55,646 nucleotides of DNA, taken from assembly GCA_030018935.1 (NCBI GenBank), contig JASEGZ010000007.1, positions 1 through 55,646 on the forward strand. The letters are read 5' to 3'. The stretch's first letter is position 1, and every line of letters starts with the position of its first letter. This DNA is from Syntrophales bacterium. Lineage in GTDB: Bacteria > Desulfobacterota > Syntrophia > Syntrophales > CG2-30-49-12. Of this stretch, positions 16,492-24,431 are shown piece by piece. A program made the position numbers and the translations under genes. The notes beneath the pieces were generated by a model. The model did not search any database. It was not told the origin of the DNA and worked only from the letters and a program-made list of their open reading frames with translations.

Positions 16492-17007
16492 CTACTTCTC
16501 GATCCCCTCCCTTGCCTGGACGCCCTTCTGATAGTAATGCTTGATCTCCCTCATCTCCGTCACCAGATCGGCCTCGGCGATAATCCGTGGATCGGCCCTC
16601 CTGCCGGTAATGACCAGTTCTACATCTTCCGGTTTACCATGGATCAGGTCCAGAAGATCGTCCACGGAAAACAGATTGAAGTGGGTGGCAATATTGGTCT
16701 CGTCGAGGATGATCATCTGGTACTGACCGCTGCACATCACATCCCAGACATCTTTGAGCCCCTCCCGGGCAAGCTTTCTATCTTCTTCGACCGGCGCCCT
16801 GCAGATAAAGCAATCCCGACCGTATTGTCTTACCACAATAGAATCGGAGAGATTTTTCAGAGCCTTCAATTCGCTATACTCCATTCCCTTGACAAATTGA
16901 GCGATATATACCTTGAGGCCAGCGCCGGCGGCACGGAGCGCCAGACCCAGCGCCGCTGTCGTCTTTCCTTTCCCATCCCCTGTGTACACCTGGACATACC
17001 CTTTCAT
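16492..17007 (-). CDS. cobO: Cob(I)alamin/corrinoid adenosyltransferase (CobA/CobO type)
   Basis: It attaches the 5'-deoxyadenosyl ligand to reduced corrinoids. The N-terminal P-loop is GDGKGKTT (residues 10-17), and the family motifs IAQFVKG and MIILDETNIATHFNL follow. At 171 residues it is the normal size. Its place between the DUF71 gene and cbiB fits adenosylation of imported cobinamide or cobyric acid before loop assembly. Confidence 0.94.
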   Translation of the reverse strand: MKGYVQVYTGDGKGKTTAALGLALRAAGAGLKVYIAQFVKGMEYSELKALKNLSDSIVVRQYGRDCFICRAPVEEDRKLAREGLKDVWDVMCSGQYQMIILDETNIATHFNLFSVDDLLDLIHGKPEDVELVITGRRADPRIIAEADLVTEMREIKHYYQKGVQAREGIEK

Positions 17008-17028
17008 CTTCCTACCCCTTTCGCTTTC

Positions 17029-17745
17029 TCATGTCTTGTCAAAAATCTTTTTCTCACCGGTTACTATTTCTGCCAATTCACATGCCGATATATCAAGAAA
17101 ACAATGCTCCTCCCGCGTAATCTTTTCAGACTTCAGGATCTTTAATCTTTTCTTGAATATGGGGCCCGATACCACGAAGGTATGGTATTCTCCGTTCTCG
17201 CCAGAGATATCAACGCCCCTGATCTTTGAGATCTCTCTGACAAAATCATGATCAATCCTGCGTCCAAGCCATTCCTGCCCCAGCAGATCCTTTCTGGTAG
17301 CTACAATAATGGTTTCAAACCCGGTTTCTATCAATTCCTGTATCAGATTCTCCCTTTTCTTTTCACCCCACAGGGGTAAGACAGCGCTTATCCCTGATTC
17401 CTTACTGACCCTTTCCACCCATTCTCTATGCTCTTCGAGGTCAATGTCTCCAAAAATACCCACCTCAACCCCTTTCTCTTTCAAAGAGGAGATGGTCTTC
17501 TTAAATTCTGTCTCATAGCTTTCCCATGAACTCCTCACCTGAACAACAGGAAGACCTATCGCCTCCCCCTGGAGCTGCAAGATTCTTGTTCTGATGCCGT
17601 GAGATCGGGAAACCTCGCCATCTTCAGCTATCATATTCAAGAGGTGGGTAATCTGGAAATTCTTCATTGCCCTGTAGTAAGAAAGGGCCCCATCCTTACC
17701 ACCGCTCCAGGAAACAAAAGCCTTTAATTTTACAACCTTCTCCAT
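17029..17745 (-). CDS. DUF71/COG2102 ATP-pyrophosphatase (Dph6-like)
   Basis: An N-type ATP pyrophosphatase with SWSGGKDGALS (residues 12-22) and the family motifs GIFGDIDLEEHREWVE and GRRIDHDFV. Eukaryotic Dph6 amidates diphthine, but bacteria lack diphthamide, and comparative genomics has linked bacterial DUF71 proteins to B12 salvage. Its position here between an asparagine-synthetase-like gene and cobO supports such a role. I chose the ATG at 17745; it overlaps the upstream gene by 16 bp. The reaction is unknown; amide formation or an adenylation step on a corrinoid side chain is inference. Confidence 0.85.
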   Translation of the reverse strand: MEKVVKLKAFVSWSGGKDGALSYYRAMKNFQITHLLNMIAEDGEVSRSHGIRTRILQLQGEAIGLPVVQVRSSWESYETEFKKTISSLKEKGVEVGIFGDIDLEEHREWVERVSKESGISAVLPLWGEKKRENLIQELIETGFETIIVATRKDLLGQEWLGRRIDHDFVREISKIRGVDISGENGEYHTFVVSGPIFKKRLKILKSEKITREEHCFLDISACELAEIVTGEKKIFDKT

Positions 17746-18722
17746 TCTGTTACATCTCCACACACATGGCAGTGAAATGCCCTCTGATCCATTCCTGTAC
17801 CGCAACAGCCGCATATTTTTTCCCCTTTTTGGGGGGCGGGAATTTCCCCTACCACTTCACGGTATATGCGGTAGTAATAGAAATGTTCCTTATTCCAAAA
17901 TCTTATGGGGAATCTCCTCTTCCCCTCTTCAAACTCTTCATCCGACACCCTTGATTCCACAACCTTTCTCATCTCCGCCATGCCGGAGCCGTATTCCAGA
18001 GGCCTTTTACTCTGCCAGAGTATTTCTTCCGGCAGGACGCCTGCAAAGGCCCTCCTGAGTATCCACTTTCCCCATGTCTGTCCTTTATCTCTTTTGATCT
18101 TAAAATCCAGACCTATCCCCTGGCTGAATTTCATAAACTCTTTATCCAGAAAGGGTTGTCTGATGTCAATAGCAAAGGTGTCTCCAATTTTATTCGCACT
18201 GAATTGCATGGCAGAATGCATTCGGGACATATATTGTTCCAGGTTTTTCATCTCCCGCATGAAATCATAACCCACAAAAATTTCATCACTCCCGTCACCT
18301 GTCATCATGCTCCTGATTCCTAATTCTCTCGCTAACTTCAGGCCGAGGTAGACAGGCACGTCGTTTGGAATAGCAGGATCAAAGCTTTTGAGTATTCCTA
18401 TAACCTCTGGAATTGTGGCGATCGCCTCCTCAATCTTTACAGTTTTGTGATAATGTTCAAGTTTGAGAAACTTCGCTACAGTATCGGCATAATATCCATC
18501 TTCCCCGTACGACTCAAGACCGACCGAGATGGCCCGGCAATCCTTTGCCTGGGCGGCCACAAGGGCAGAATCCAGCCCCCCGGAAAAGAGCAGACCTTCA
18601 GCCCTTCTCCTGTTCACTGCCTCTGCAAACCTCTTTTTCAACTCAGAAAAAAGAAGACTTTCATCCCTGAAACACATACCACTTCTCGATCTCCTTCTCC
18701 TTACCCTCACATTCTTCCTCAT
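17730..18722 (-). CDS. Asparagine-synthetase-like ATP-pyrophosphatase with C-terminal zinc ribbon
   Basis: Residues about 44-270 match the synthetase half of AsnB: the PP-loop FSGGLDSALVA (46-56), TGDGSDEIFVGYD, and RQPFLDKEFM. The N-terminal glutaminase domain is absent, so it would need free ammonia or a partner. The last 30 residues hold two CxxC pairs (CGCCG and CHVCG), a probable zinc ribbon. The first 20 residues are very basic; an alternative ATG lies at 18677. Overlap with the DUF71 gene implies joint expression. Context points to corrinoid amidation or remodelling; a plain amino-acid role is not excluded. Confidence 0.8.
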   Translation of the reverse strand: MRKNVRVRRRRSRSGMCFRDESLLFSELKKRFAEAVNRRRAEGLLFSGGLDSALVAAQAKDCRAISVGLESYGEDGYYADTVAKFLKLEHYHKTVKIEEAIATIPEVIGILKSFDPAIPNDVPVYLGLKLARELGIRSMMTGDGSDEIFVGYDFMREMKNLEQYMSRMHSAMQFSANKIGDTFAIDIRQPFLDKEFMKFSQGIGLDFKIKRDKGQTWGKWILRRAFAGVLPEEILWQSKRPLEYGSGMAEMRKVVESRVSDEEFEEGKRRFPIRFWNKEHFYYYRIYREVVGEIPAPQKGEKICGCCGTGMDQRAFHCHVCGDVTEWRRL

Positions 18723-18809
18723 AGTAATGCTTTATTTTCTCCATAGTACTATCCACCGCAAAGAGGGAGGGGGGGAATTAACCTCCCTCCCATATAGCGG
18801 CCTGCCGGC

Positions 18810-20699
18810 CTAAAAAGTAACCTTGAGCCCGCCATAGACACCGATGCCGGGTTCGCCGTATTGATATATTGATTGATACTTTTTGTCAGTTAGATTATCC
18901 ACCTTTCCGAAAACCTGGAACCGGTTGGCCACATCATAGGCAACGGCAAGGTTGACCAGTGTGTAGGCGGGCATTTCTTCGGTGTTGCCGGTATTCCGGT
19001 ATCTTTTGCCCACATACTGAGCGTTAATGTTTATGTTAAACCTTTCCCATGGTTTGATGTTGAGGGAAGCTGCCCCTGTGTGCCTTGGCCGGTATATTAA
19101 ATACTTGCCTTCGTTTGTACTTCCTTCTGCCTCATCTTTTGCCTCGGTATAAGTGTAGCTGGCATCAAAGCTCAACCAATCCAGAGGCTTGAAGGAAAAA
19201 ACCGTCTCCCATCCCTTCGTCTTGACCTTACCGACATTGTAGTACCTGTAGGTAGCCAAGTTGAAGGCGATCAGGTCATCAATGCTGGTTTGAAAGTAAG
19301 TCACAGACACCACCATCTTCTTGGCGAACAGTTCCTGGTCTATACCCACATCGTACCCCTTACTCTCCTCAGGTTTCAGGTTCGGATCACCGTAAGACGA
19401 GTAGAGTTGAAAGAGAGAGGGGGCGTGAAACCCGGTGCCATAGCTTCCCCTTATCTTGGTTCCGGTAGGCTCAAACAGATAGGCCAGCGCTCCTTTATAG
19501 GTGTCCTCACCACCAGCGGTTTGATGGTCGTCATGACGGGCGCCGAGGGTAAGAAAAAGGCTTTTAAGCAGAGTCGCCTTGTTCTGGATAAAGAAGCTCT
19601 TTGTCTCAACCTTCTTCTCAGGGATATTCCCCCACGGATTTTGGACATCCCCCTTCTCTTCCTGGTAATCGAAGCCGGCGGTGATGGTATCCATGTCTTT
19701 GATGAAGAAATTATGTTGCCAGGAGGCCAATCTTATCGTTCCTTTGTATGTCCCGTTAAAGGCGCCATTTTGGGTGTATTCTCTCTTTGTCTCCGTGGTG
19801 CCCAGCTTAATGATATGTTGCCACCAGTCAAAGATATCCTGGTCGAAATTTGTGGAGACACTGGTGATGTCTGTATCCTGAACCTCATCTGCGTCACCAA
19901 ATTTGTAGGTAACATAGTCATAGCCATCTAAATCTTTAGATGATTCGGAATGGCGCACGGAAAAGCCTACCCTTACCGTTTCGCTTATTCTGGCATCGAG
20001 CCGGGCGGAAATATTTGTATCGTGGTAGTAATCTTCTTCCGTATTTCCCAGATCTTCATCCGCCATGGAAATGCCCTTAGTATCCAGACGGAATATAGAG
20101 GCGGAATAGCTAACTTTATCGTTTGCCCCACTGACTCCCAAGCTTTCCCTGAAGGTTTCAAATGAACCACCTTCGGTAGAAAAAGAAAATTCAGGCTTTC
20201 CCTTTCCTTTCCGGGTGATGATATTGATCACACCCCCGATGGCGTCCGATCCATACAACACGCTCTGTGCCCCGCGGATGATCTCGATTCTCTCGATGTT
20301 ATCCGTGGAGAGGTCAGAGATGCTCATCTTTCCATCGGTAGCCATTGGATCACCTACCCTCACTCCGTCAATCATAATCAAGGTATGGGCATTGTTCGTG
20401 CCGCGGAGGTAAATAGATGCCCCTCCACCAAATTGACCATACTGGGCAATGGAAACCCCCGGCACATCTCTTAAGACATCAATAACCGTTTTTTTACCTT
20501 TTTTTTGCATCTCCTCCCGTGTCACTACTGTGACCGAATCAGGGGAGTATCTCAACGGTTCCTCTAACCTGCTTGCCGTGACCACAACCTCTTCCATAAC
20601 TTTTCCTTCTCCTTTTCCCACCTCCTGTCCAAAAATAGGAAGAGGTAAAGACATGCCTGCAAACAGGGCAATTACCACGCAAGTTAACAACTTCTTCAT
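18810..20699 (-). CDS. btuB: TonB-dependent outer membrane corrinoid receptor (BtuB-like)
   Basis: It has a signal peptide (residues 1-24), a TonB box region (EEVVVTAS), a plug domain (DVLRDVPGVSI, IYLRGTNNAHTLIMIDGVRVGDP) and a beta-barrel ending in an aromatic residue (GGLKVTF). The cobalamin riboswitch in its leader and the downstream cob genes identify the cargo as corrinoid. TonB, ExbB and ExbD are not in the window. A good ribosome site (AAGGAGG) precedes the ATG. Confidence 0.92.
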   Translation of the reverse strand: MKKLLTCVVIALFAGMSLPLPIFGQEVGKGEGKVMEEVVVTASRLEEPLRYSPDSVTVVTREEMQKKGKKTVIDVLRDVPGVSIAQYGQFGGGASIYLRGTNNAHTLIMIDGVRVGDPMATDGKMSISDLSTDNIERIEIIRGAQSVLYGSDAIGGVINIITRKGKGKPEFSFSTEGGSFETFRESLGVSGANDKVSYSASIFRLDTKGISMADEDLGNTEEDYYHDTNISARLDARISETVRVGFSVRHSESSKDLDGYDYVTYKFGDADEVQDTDITSVSTNFDQDIFDWWQHIIKLGTTETKREYTQNGAFNGTYKGTIRLASWQHNFFIKDMDTITAGFDYQEEKGDVQNPWGNIPEKKVETKSFFIQNKATLLKSLFLTLGARHDDHQTAGGEDTYKGALAYLFEPTGTKIRGSYGTGFHAPSLFQLYSSYGDPNLKPEESKGYDVGIDQELFAKKMVVSVTYFQTSIDDLIAFNLATYRYYNVGKVKTKGWETVFSFKPLDWLSFDASYTYTEAKDEAEGSTNEGKYLIYRPRHTGAASLNIKPWERFNININAQYVGKRYRNTGNTEEMPAYTLVNLAVAYDVANRFQVFGKVDNLTDKKYQSIYQYGEPGIGVYGGLKVTF

Positions 20700-20763
20700 T
20701 GTTCTATTCCTCCTTATGAGTTTTAGCTCTGCAAAGCATCTTCTGTTCTATTACCCTTATAAA

Positions 20764-20805
20764 TTACCCCCATAAGGATGGCGTTTTCTTCTTGCCTTTT
20801 CTCAT
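20764..20805 (-). CDS. 13-codon leader ORF below the btuB riboswitch
   Basis: Directly after the riboswitch the sequence AAAGGAGG, five bases, then ATG starts a 13-residue basic frame (MRKGKKKTPSLWG) ending in TAA. The ribosome site is better than that of many real genes here. It may be a leader peptide, or the site may be an expression platform for the riboswitch. No family is known to me; the size makes it uncertain. Confidence 0.4.
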   Translation of the reverse strand: MRKGKKKTPSLWG

Positions 20806-20844
20806 CTTAACCTCCTTTCCCCGTCGGTCGGGAATGTTATTTGC

Positions 20845-20996
20845 CCTGTCAGATGAGTCTCCTGGCTTACGGCTATGCCTCCTTCCCACGCCTTCCCAGT
20901 TCCCTTTTCAGGAAATCAGTGGCATCATGTGGGTCTTGTTCCGCTTACAGTTGCGGGGCAGCGCCGGCTTTTGACCGGCTTCCTCGGTCTGACAGA
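20845..20996 (-). promoter_or_regulatory. Cobalamin riboswitch upstream of btuB
   Basis: On the minus strand the conserved core CCGGCGCTGCCCCGCAAC-TGTAAGCGG, the GCCACTG segment and the B12 box AGCCAGGAGAC occur in order. The closing stem is CTGTCAGA (20995-20988) with TCTGACAG (20853-20846), eight perfect pairs. Adenosylcobalamin binding should repress btuB and the genes beyond. The 5' third of the aptamer lies within the btuD coding region. Confidence 0.95.
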
Positions 20997-21775
20997 TTTG
21001 CTGCAACGAGTGTTACTCTCGGCAATCCGACTTGCGGATTCCTGTCCACTATTACCTCAGTTCCATAAACCTCCCTGATATTTGATTTCCTGATCACCTC
21101 GCCGGGAGTTCCCATACAGTGGATACTCCCCCTGTCGAGAAGGATGATTCGATCACAGTAGAGTGACGCTAAATTTATATCGTGGGTGACAGAGATAACG
21201 GTCAGCCCCTCCTCCCTGTTTAAGGTCTTTACCAAATTGAAGAAATTCACCTGGTGTTTAATGTCGAGAAAGGCCGTAGGCTCATCGAGAAGTATGATCT
21301 GTGGTTCCTGGGCCAGCGCCCGGGCGATCAAAACCCTCTGCCGTTCACCGCCGCTTAACTCACCGATGCTTCTGTGGGCAAAGGAGAGGGTATCTGTCAT
21401 CTCCATTGACCTGCGGGCTATTTCGTGATCTTTCTTTCCCTCAAACCTCAATTTTCCCAGATGGGGCGCCCTCCCCATTAAAACTATCTCCTCGACACAG
21501 AAAGGAAATATCAGGGGCGCCTCCTGCGGGACGACGGCGACGAGCCTGGCCAGGGCATCTCTTTTCATTTCCCTGATATTAACGCCTTTGATCCATACAC
21601 TCCCCTCTTGAGGAACCAGTACCCGGTCAATAATCTTGAGGAGTGTCGTCTTACCGGAGGCGTTCGGTCCGATTATCCCCCAGAACTCCCCTTTGCCGAT
21701 GACGAAAGAGATATCCTTGAGGACCCATTCTCCCGTGTATCTGAAGCCGATCTCTCTTGCCTGCACAATCGTCAT
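20945..21775 (-). CDS. btuD: Corrinoid ABC transporter ATP-binding protein
   Basis: ATPase of the BtuCD/FecE family: Walker A GPNASGKTT, signature LSGGERQRV, Walker B IILLDEPTAFLD, H-loop THDINLA. It starts 3 bp after btuC. The usual C-terminal domain end (VDRNPQVGLPRVTLV) is followed by about 17 residues (ending GAAPQL) encoded by the 5' part of the next riboswitch, so the stop codon lies inside the aptamer core. Confidence 0.94.
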   Translation of the reverse strand: MTIVQAREIGFRYTGEWVLKDISFVIGKGEFWGIIGPNASGKTTLLKIIDRVLVPQEGSVWIKGVNIREMKRDALARLVAVVPQEAPLIFPFCVEEIVLMGRAPHLGKLRFEGKKDHEIARRSMEMTDTLSFAHRSIGELSGGERQRVLIARALAQEPQIILLDEPTAFLDIKHQVNFFNLVKTLNREEGLTVISVTHDINLASLYCDRIILLDRGSIHCMGTPGEVIRKSNIREVYGTEVIVDRNPQVGLPRVTLVAANLSDRGSRSKAGAAPQL

Positions 21776-21778
21776 GGC

Positions 21779-22786
21779 TCAATCAGTCCTCCTGCGGAGG
21801 AGGTAAATAAAATACGGGGCGCCACACATAGCGGTAATAACCCCCACCGGCAATTCTGTATGGGGGATCACCGTTCTGGCAATGGTATCGGCTACGATCA
21901 GGAAGGATGCCCCGAAGAGAAGAGAGGCGGGCAGCAACAGCCTGTGATCGGAACCAACGAGCATCCTCATAATGTGCGGGATAATAAGCCCTACGAAGCC
22001 TATAATTCCACTGAAGGAGACGGCTAACCCGGTTATCAGGGAAGCGGCAAGAAAGAGCCATATTTTTGTCCTTTCCACATTTACCCCCAACTGCATGGCC
22101 GTTTCCTCGCCGGTGACAATCAAGTTCAGGGGCCCTGCCTCAAGATAGATAATGGCAAACCCGATGATCAGAAAGATGCCTGTCAGAATAATCTCGCCGG
22201 CAGTTGCGAGACTCAAATCCCCCATTAACCAGAACGTTATATTATGCAACTCAGCGCTGGTGCTCATGGAAATGAGAAACATGATGATCGCCGAAAAGAA
22301 GGCATTGACGATAACGCCTGCAAGGAGAAGGGTATTTGGATTCGTTCTTCCGATGGCAAAAACGAGGACAACGGTAAGGACGGCACCCAGAAGGGCCAAC
22401 GCCGGGATACTGAATGGAAGAAAACCTACGCCGATAACAATACCAATAATGGCTCCCACAGCCGAACCTCCGGATATCCCGAGAATGTAAGGGTCCGCCA
22501 GAGGATTGCGCAGGAGGGCTTGAAAGACAACACCGGCAGTGGAAAGGGCAGCGCCAACGATACCGGCAAAGATGATCCTGGGCAAACGAATCGAAAAGAT
22601 GATAGTCTTTTCTGCGGGCGTCAATCCGGTAAAACCTTCATGCCATCCATACAGGAGTCCCTTGAGGCTCCCGATAACCTCGATCTTAGCTGTTCCAACA
22701 AGCAAAGATACAAGAACAACAGCAAGAAAAACCGCAGCCAGCAAAAGGTTAATCTTAATTATCCGGGATAGAATTGATTTTCTCAT
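21779..22786 (-). CDS. btuC: Corrinoid ABC transporter permease
   Basis: FecCD-family permease of 335 residues with about ten membrane spans. Family motifs include RLPRIIFAGIVGAALSTAGVVFQ and NPLADPYILGISGGSAVGA, plus the coupling-helix region GLIIPHIMRMLVGSDHR. Its ATG overlaps the stop of a 47-codon gene by 4 bp, so it is translationally coupled to that gene and lies under the riboswitch at 22953-23094. It pairs with btuD and btuF. Confidence 0.95.
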   Translation of the reverse strand: MRKSILSRIIKINLLLAAVFLAVVLVSLLVGTAKIEVIGSLKGLLYGWHEGFTGLTPAEKTIIFSIRLPRIIFAGIVGAALSTAGVVFQALLRNPLADPYILGISGGSAVGAIIGIVIGVGFLPFSIPALALLGAVLTVVLVFAIGRTNPNTLLLAGVIVNAFFSAIIMFLISMSTSAELHNITFWLMGDLSLATAGEIILTGIFLIIGFAIIYLEAGPLNLIVTGEETAMQLGVNVERTKIWLFLAASLITGLAVSFSGIIGFVGLIIPHIMRMLVGSDHRLLLPASLLFGASFLIVADTIARTVIPHTELPVGVITAMCGAPYFIYLLRRRTD

Positions 22787-22926
22787 CGCTCAGAATCCCA
22801 CGGAATCTGAAATAGCGGGAGAAGTTTGCCTTTGGCAAAAAAATATCTGACACCTTGAACCAGGATTGATTTACAAGCTTCCCGGAAACGGATAAGGTAG
22901 GTAGGTAGATTCAGAAAATTCTTCAT
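22783..22926 (-). CDS. 47-residue protein between cobalamin riboswitch and btuC
   Basis: A complete small frame: GGGAGG seven bases before the ATG at 22926, 47 sense codons, and a TGA that overlaps the btuC start as ATGA. This coupling is like that of the operon's accepted genes. The product starts MKNFLNLPTYLIRFREACKS, is basic and hydrophobic (LVQGVRYFFAKGKLLPLFQI) and ends WDSER. It has no clear transmembrane helix, but may be an amphipathic membrane-surface peptide. I recognise no family. It could be a small subunit or regulator of BtuCD, or merely a coupling leader. Confidence 0.6.
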   Translation of the reverse strand: MKNFLNLPTYLIRFREACKSILVQGVRYFFAKGKLLPLFQIPWDSER

Positions 22927-22952
22927 GGCATACCTCCCGCGAGGAATCTCGG

Positions 22953-23094
22953 ATGGACAGGTCTTCCGGCTCAGGGCTATCTACTTGCCCGCCTTCCCAC
23001 CATGGTATTACCCATGACAGTGGCTCATCGGGCTTTCGCTCCCTTCACGGCTGCGGGGCAGCGGGGGCCTTACACCCCTCTTCCTCACGTCCAT
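22953..23094 (-). promoter_or_regulatory. Cobalamin riboswitch upstream of the btuC operon
   Basis: The minus strand carries the core GCTGCCCCGCAGCCGTGAAG, the GAGCCACTG segment and a textbook B12 box (GAGCCGGAAGACCTGTCC). The closing stem is ATGGAC (23094-23089) with GTCCAT (22958-22953). It lies between btuF and the 47-codon gene whose ribosome site begins 20 bp downstream, suggesting translational or transcriptional control of btuC, btuD and the rest. Confidence 0.95.
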
Positions 23095-23177
23095 TCGGGT
23101 ATGATTTAACGGTGTAACGATAAGGCAAGAATCGTTGGATGTCAAGGAAAAAAAGCACCGCGCGGTTTTCCCTTATT

Positions 23178-24170
23178 TCAATGTTGATGACCTTGGAAAA
23201 GTTCCGGATGGATTATCTTCACCAGTTCTTCCAATCCGTTAATAATTCTCGGCGAGGAACGGGTTATCAGATCGGTATCTATCGTATAGATCCGGTCATT
23301 TCTGACTGCTGGTATGTTTTTCCATTTCTTCCATTTATCTCTAAGGGAGGCAAAGTTTTCCTCTCTTTTCATCGAGGTTATGATGATGACATCCGGTTGT
23401 TTTACCATTACCTCCTCTATACTGTAGCGGGGATACTTTATTGTATCTCCTCCGGCGACATTTACTCCCCCAGCCAGTGTTATCAGCTTATCATGAAGGG
23501 TATCCCTACCTACGGTAATCATCGGATCGGTACCCAGGAGGAGAAATACCCGTGGTTTCTTCATCTGCCTGGTTTTCAAAACAACAGACTCAACCCTTCT
23601 TCGCAGGTTGAAAATCAGTTTTTTTGCCGTATCTTCTTTCCCCGTAATTCTGCCGATATCTAACACCATCTTTAATATATCTTCGAGACTAACCGGATTG
23701 ACTATGTAAACGGGAAGACCGATTCTCTCGAACTGTTCAACGGTCTCCCTTCTATTCCCGTCGGAGGTACCTATAATCAGATTGGGACTGAGAGAAACAA
23801 CCCTCTCGAGAGAGATGTTGATAAAACCACCAACCTTTGGTTTCGACCTGACAGCGGGAGGGTAATTACAGAACATGGTTACCCCCACAATCTCCTTATC
23901 CAGACCGAGGGCGAAGAGCGTTTCCGTTATACTGGGGGCAAGGGATATGATTCTTTTCGGATAGGGGGTGATATTTACTTTTCTCCCCACTTCATCAATG
24001 TACACCCGGGCATGAACTGGGGAGGGGAACAAAAGGAAGAGCGAAAAGATCAAGAAAAACAGGAGAAATCCAGCATTAATTTTGTCACGAGATGTTACCA
24101 TCTGATAAAACACTGTCCACTTTGTCATCCTCATCCCTACTCCCCTTACCCTTTCATTGATAAGGGACAT
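23178..24170 (-). CDS. btuF: Periplasmic corrinoid-binding protein
   Basis: Class III substrate-binding protein. A basic N-region and hydrophobic stretch (about residues 33-53, ending PVHA) form a signal peptide, followed by two lobes with the family start PKRIISLAPSITETLFALGL. The exact start is uncertain: in-frame ATGs at 24134, 24128 and 24101 give a more normal signal peptide. It precedes the riboswitch rather than lying under it, and no second aptamer is visible upstream, so its control may differ from that of btuC and btuD. Confidence 0.88.
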   Translation of the reverse strand: MSLINERVRGVGMRMTKWTVFYQMVTSRDKINAGFLLFFLIFSLFLLFPSPVHARVYIDEVGRKVNITPYPKRIISLAPSITETLFALGLDKEIVGVTMFCNYPPAVRSKPKVGGFINISLERVVSLSPNLIIGTSDGNRRETVEQFERIGLPVYIVNPVSLEDILKMVLDIGRITGKEDTAKKLIFNLRRRVESVVLKTRQMKKPRVFLLLGTDPMITVGRDTLHDKLITLAGGVNVAGGDTIKYPRYSIEEVMVKQPDVIIITSMKREENFASLRDKWKKWKNIPAVRNDRIYTIDTDLITRSSPRIINGLEELVKIIHPELFQGHQH

Positions 24171-24227
24171 CCATGTTTATATCTTACAGAGGTCTCCTAC
24201 TGCAATTCAGACACTGGACTTCAGACT

Positions 24228-24362
24228 TTAGACGCCAGACTTTTCTATATAGGAAATTAACCCTTGCAGTGTTCTCAAACCTTCTTGAACTTTTGCCCAT
24301 AATTCTTTATGTCTATTGGTGTCTAAAAGCCCGTTTAAAGAGATTATTTTGACTCCGTGCAT
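24228..24362 (-). CDS. Possible 44-residue ORF or gene remnant after rodA
   Basis: In the 261-bp gap after rodA, one frame stays open for about 67 codons from the rodA TAG to a TAA at 24228. The ATG at 24362 gives 44 residues with protein-like composition (LLDTNRHKELWAKVQEGL near the middle). No ribosome site is clear. It might be a short gene, a gene remnant or chance. Degenerate 7-mers (TTCAGAC, TTTAGAC, GCCAGAC) overlap its 3' end at 24210-24240. Confidence 0.25.
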   Translation of the reverse strand: MHGVKIISLNGLLDTNRHKELWAKVQEGLRTLQGLISYIEKSGV

Positions 24363-24431
24363 ACTTTCCCGATACCCTTTCGGGGCTATTTTTTCAGGTT
24401 TATCGTGACGACGCGGCAGCCTTAAAAAAGT

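Noticed and set aside
24171-24431. A third cobalamin riboswitch upstream of btuF.
   Set aside because: No B12 box, GCCACTG segment or GCAACTG core is visible there on either strand.
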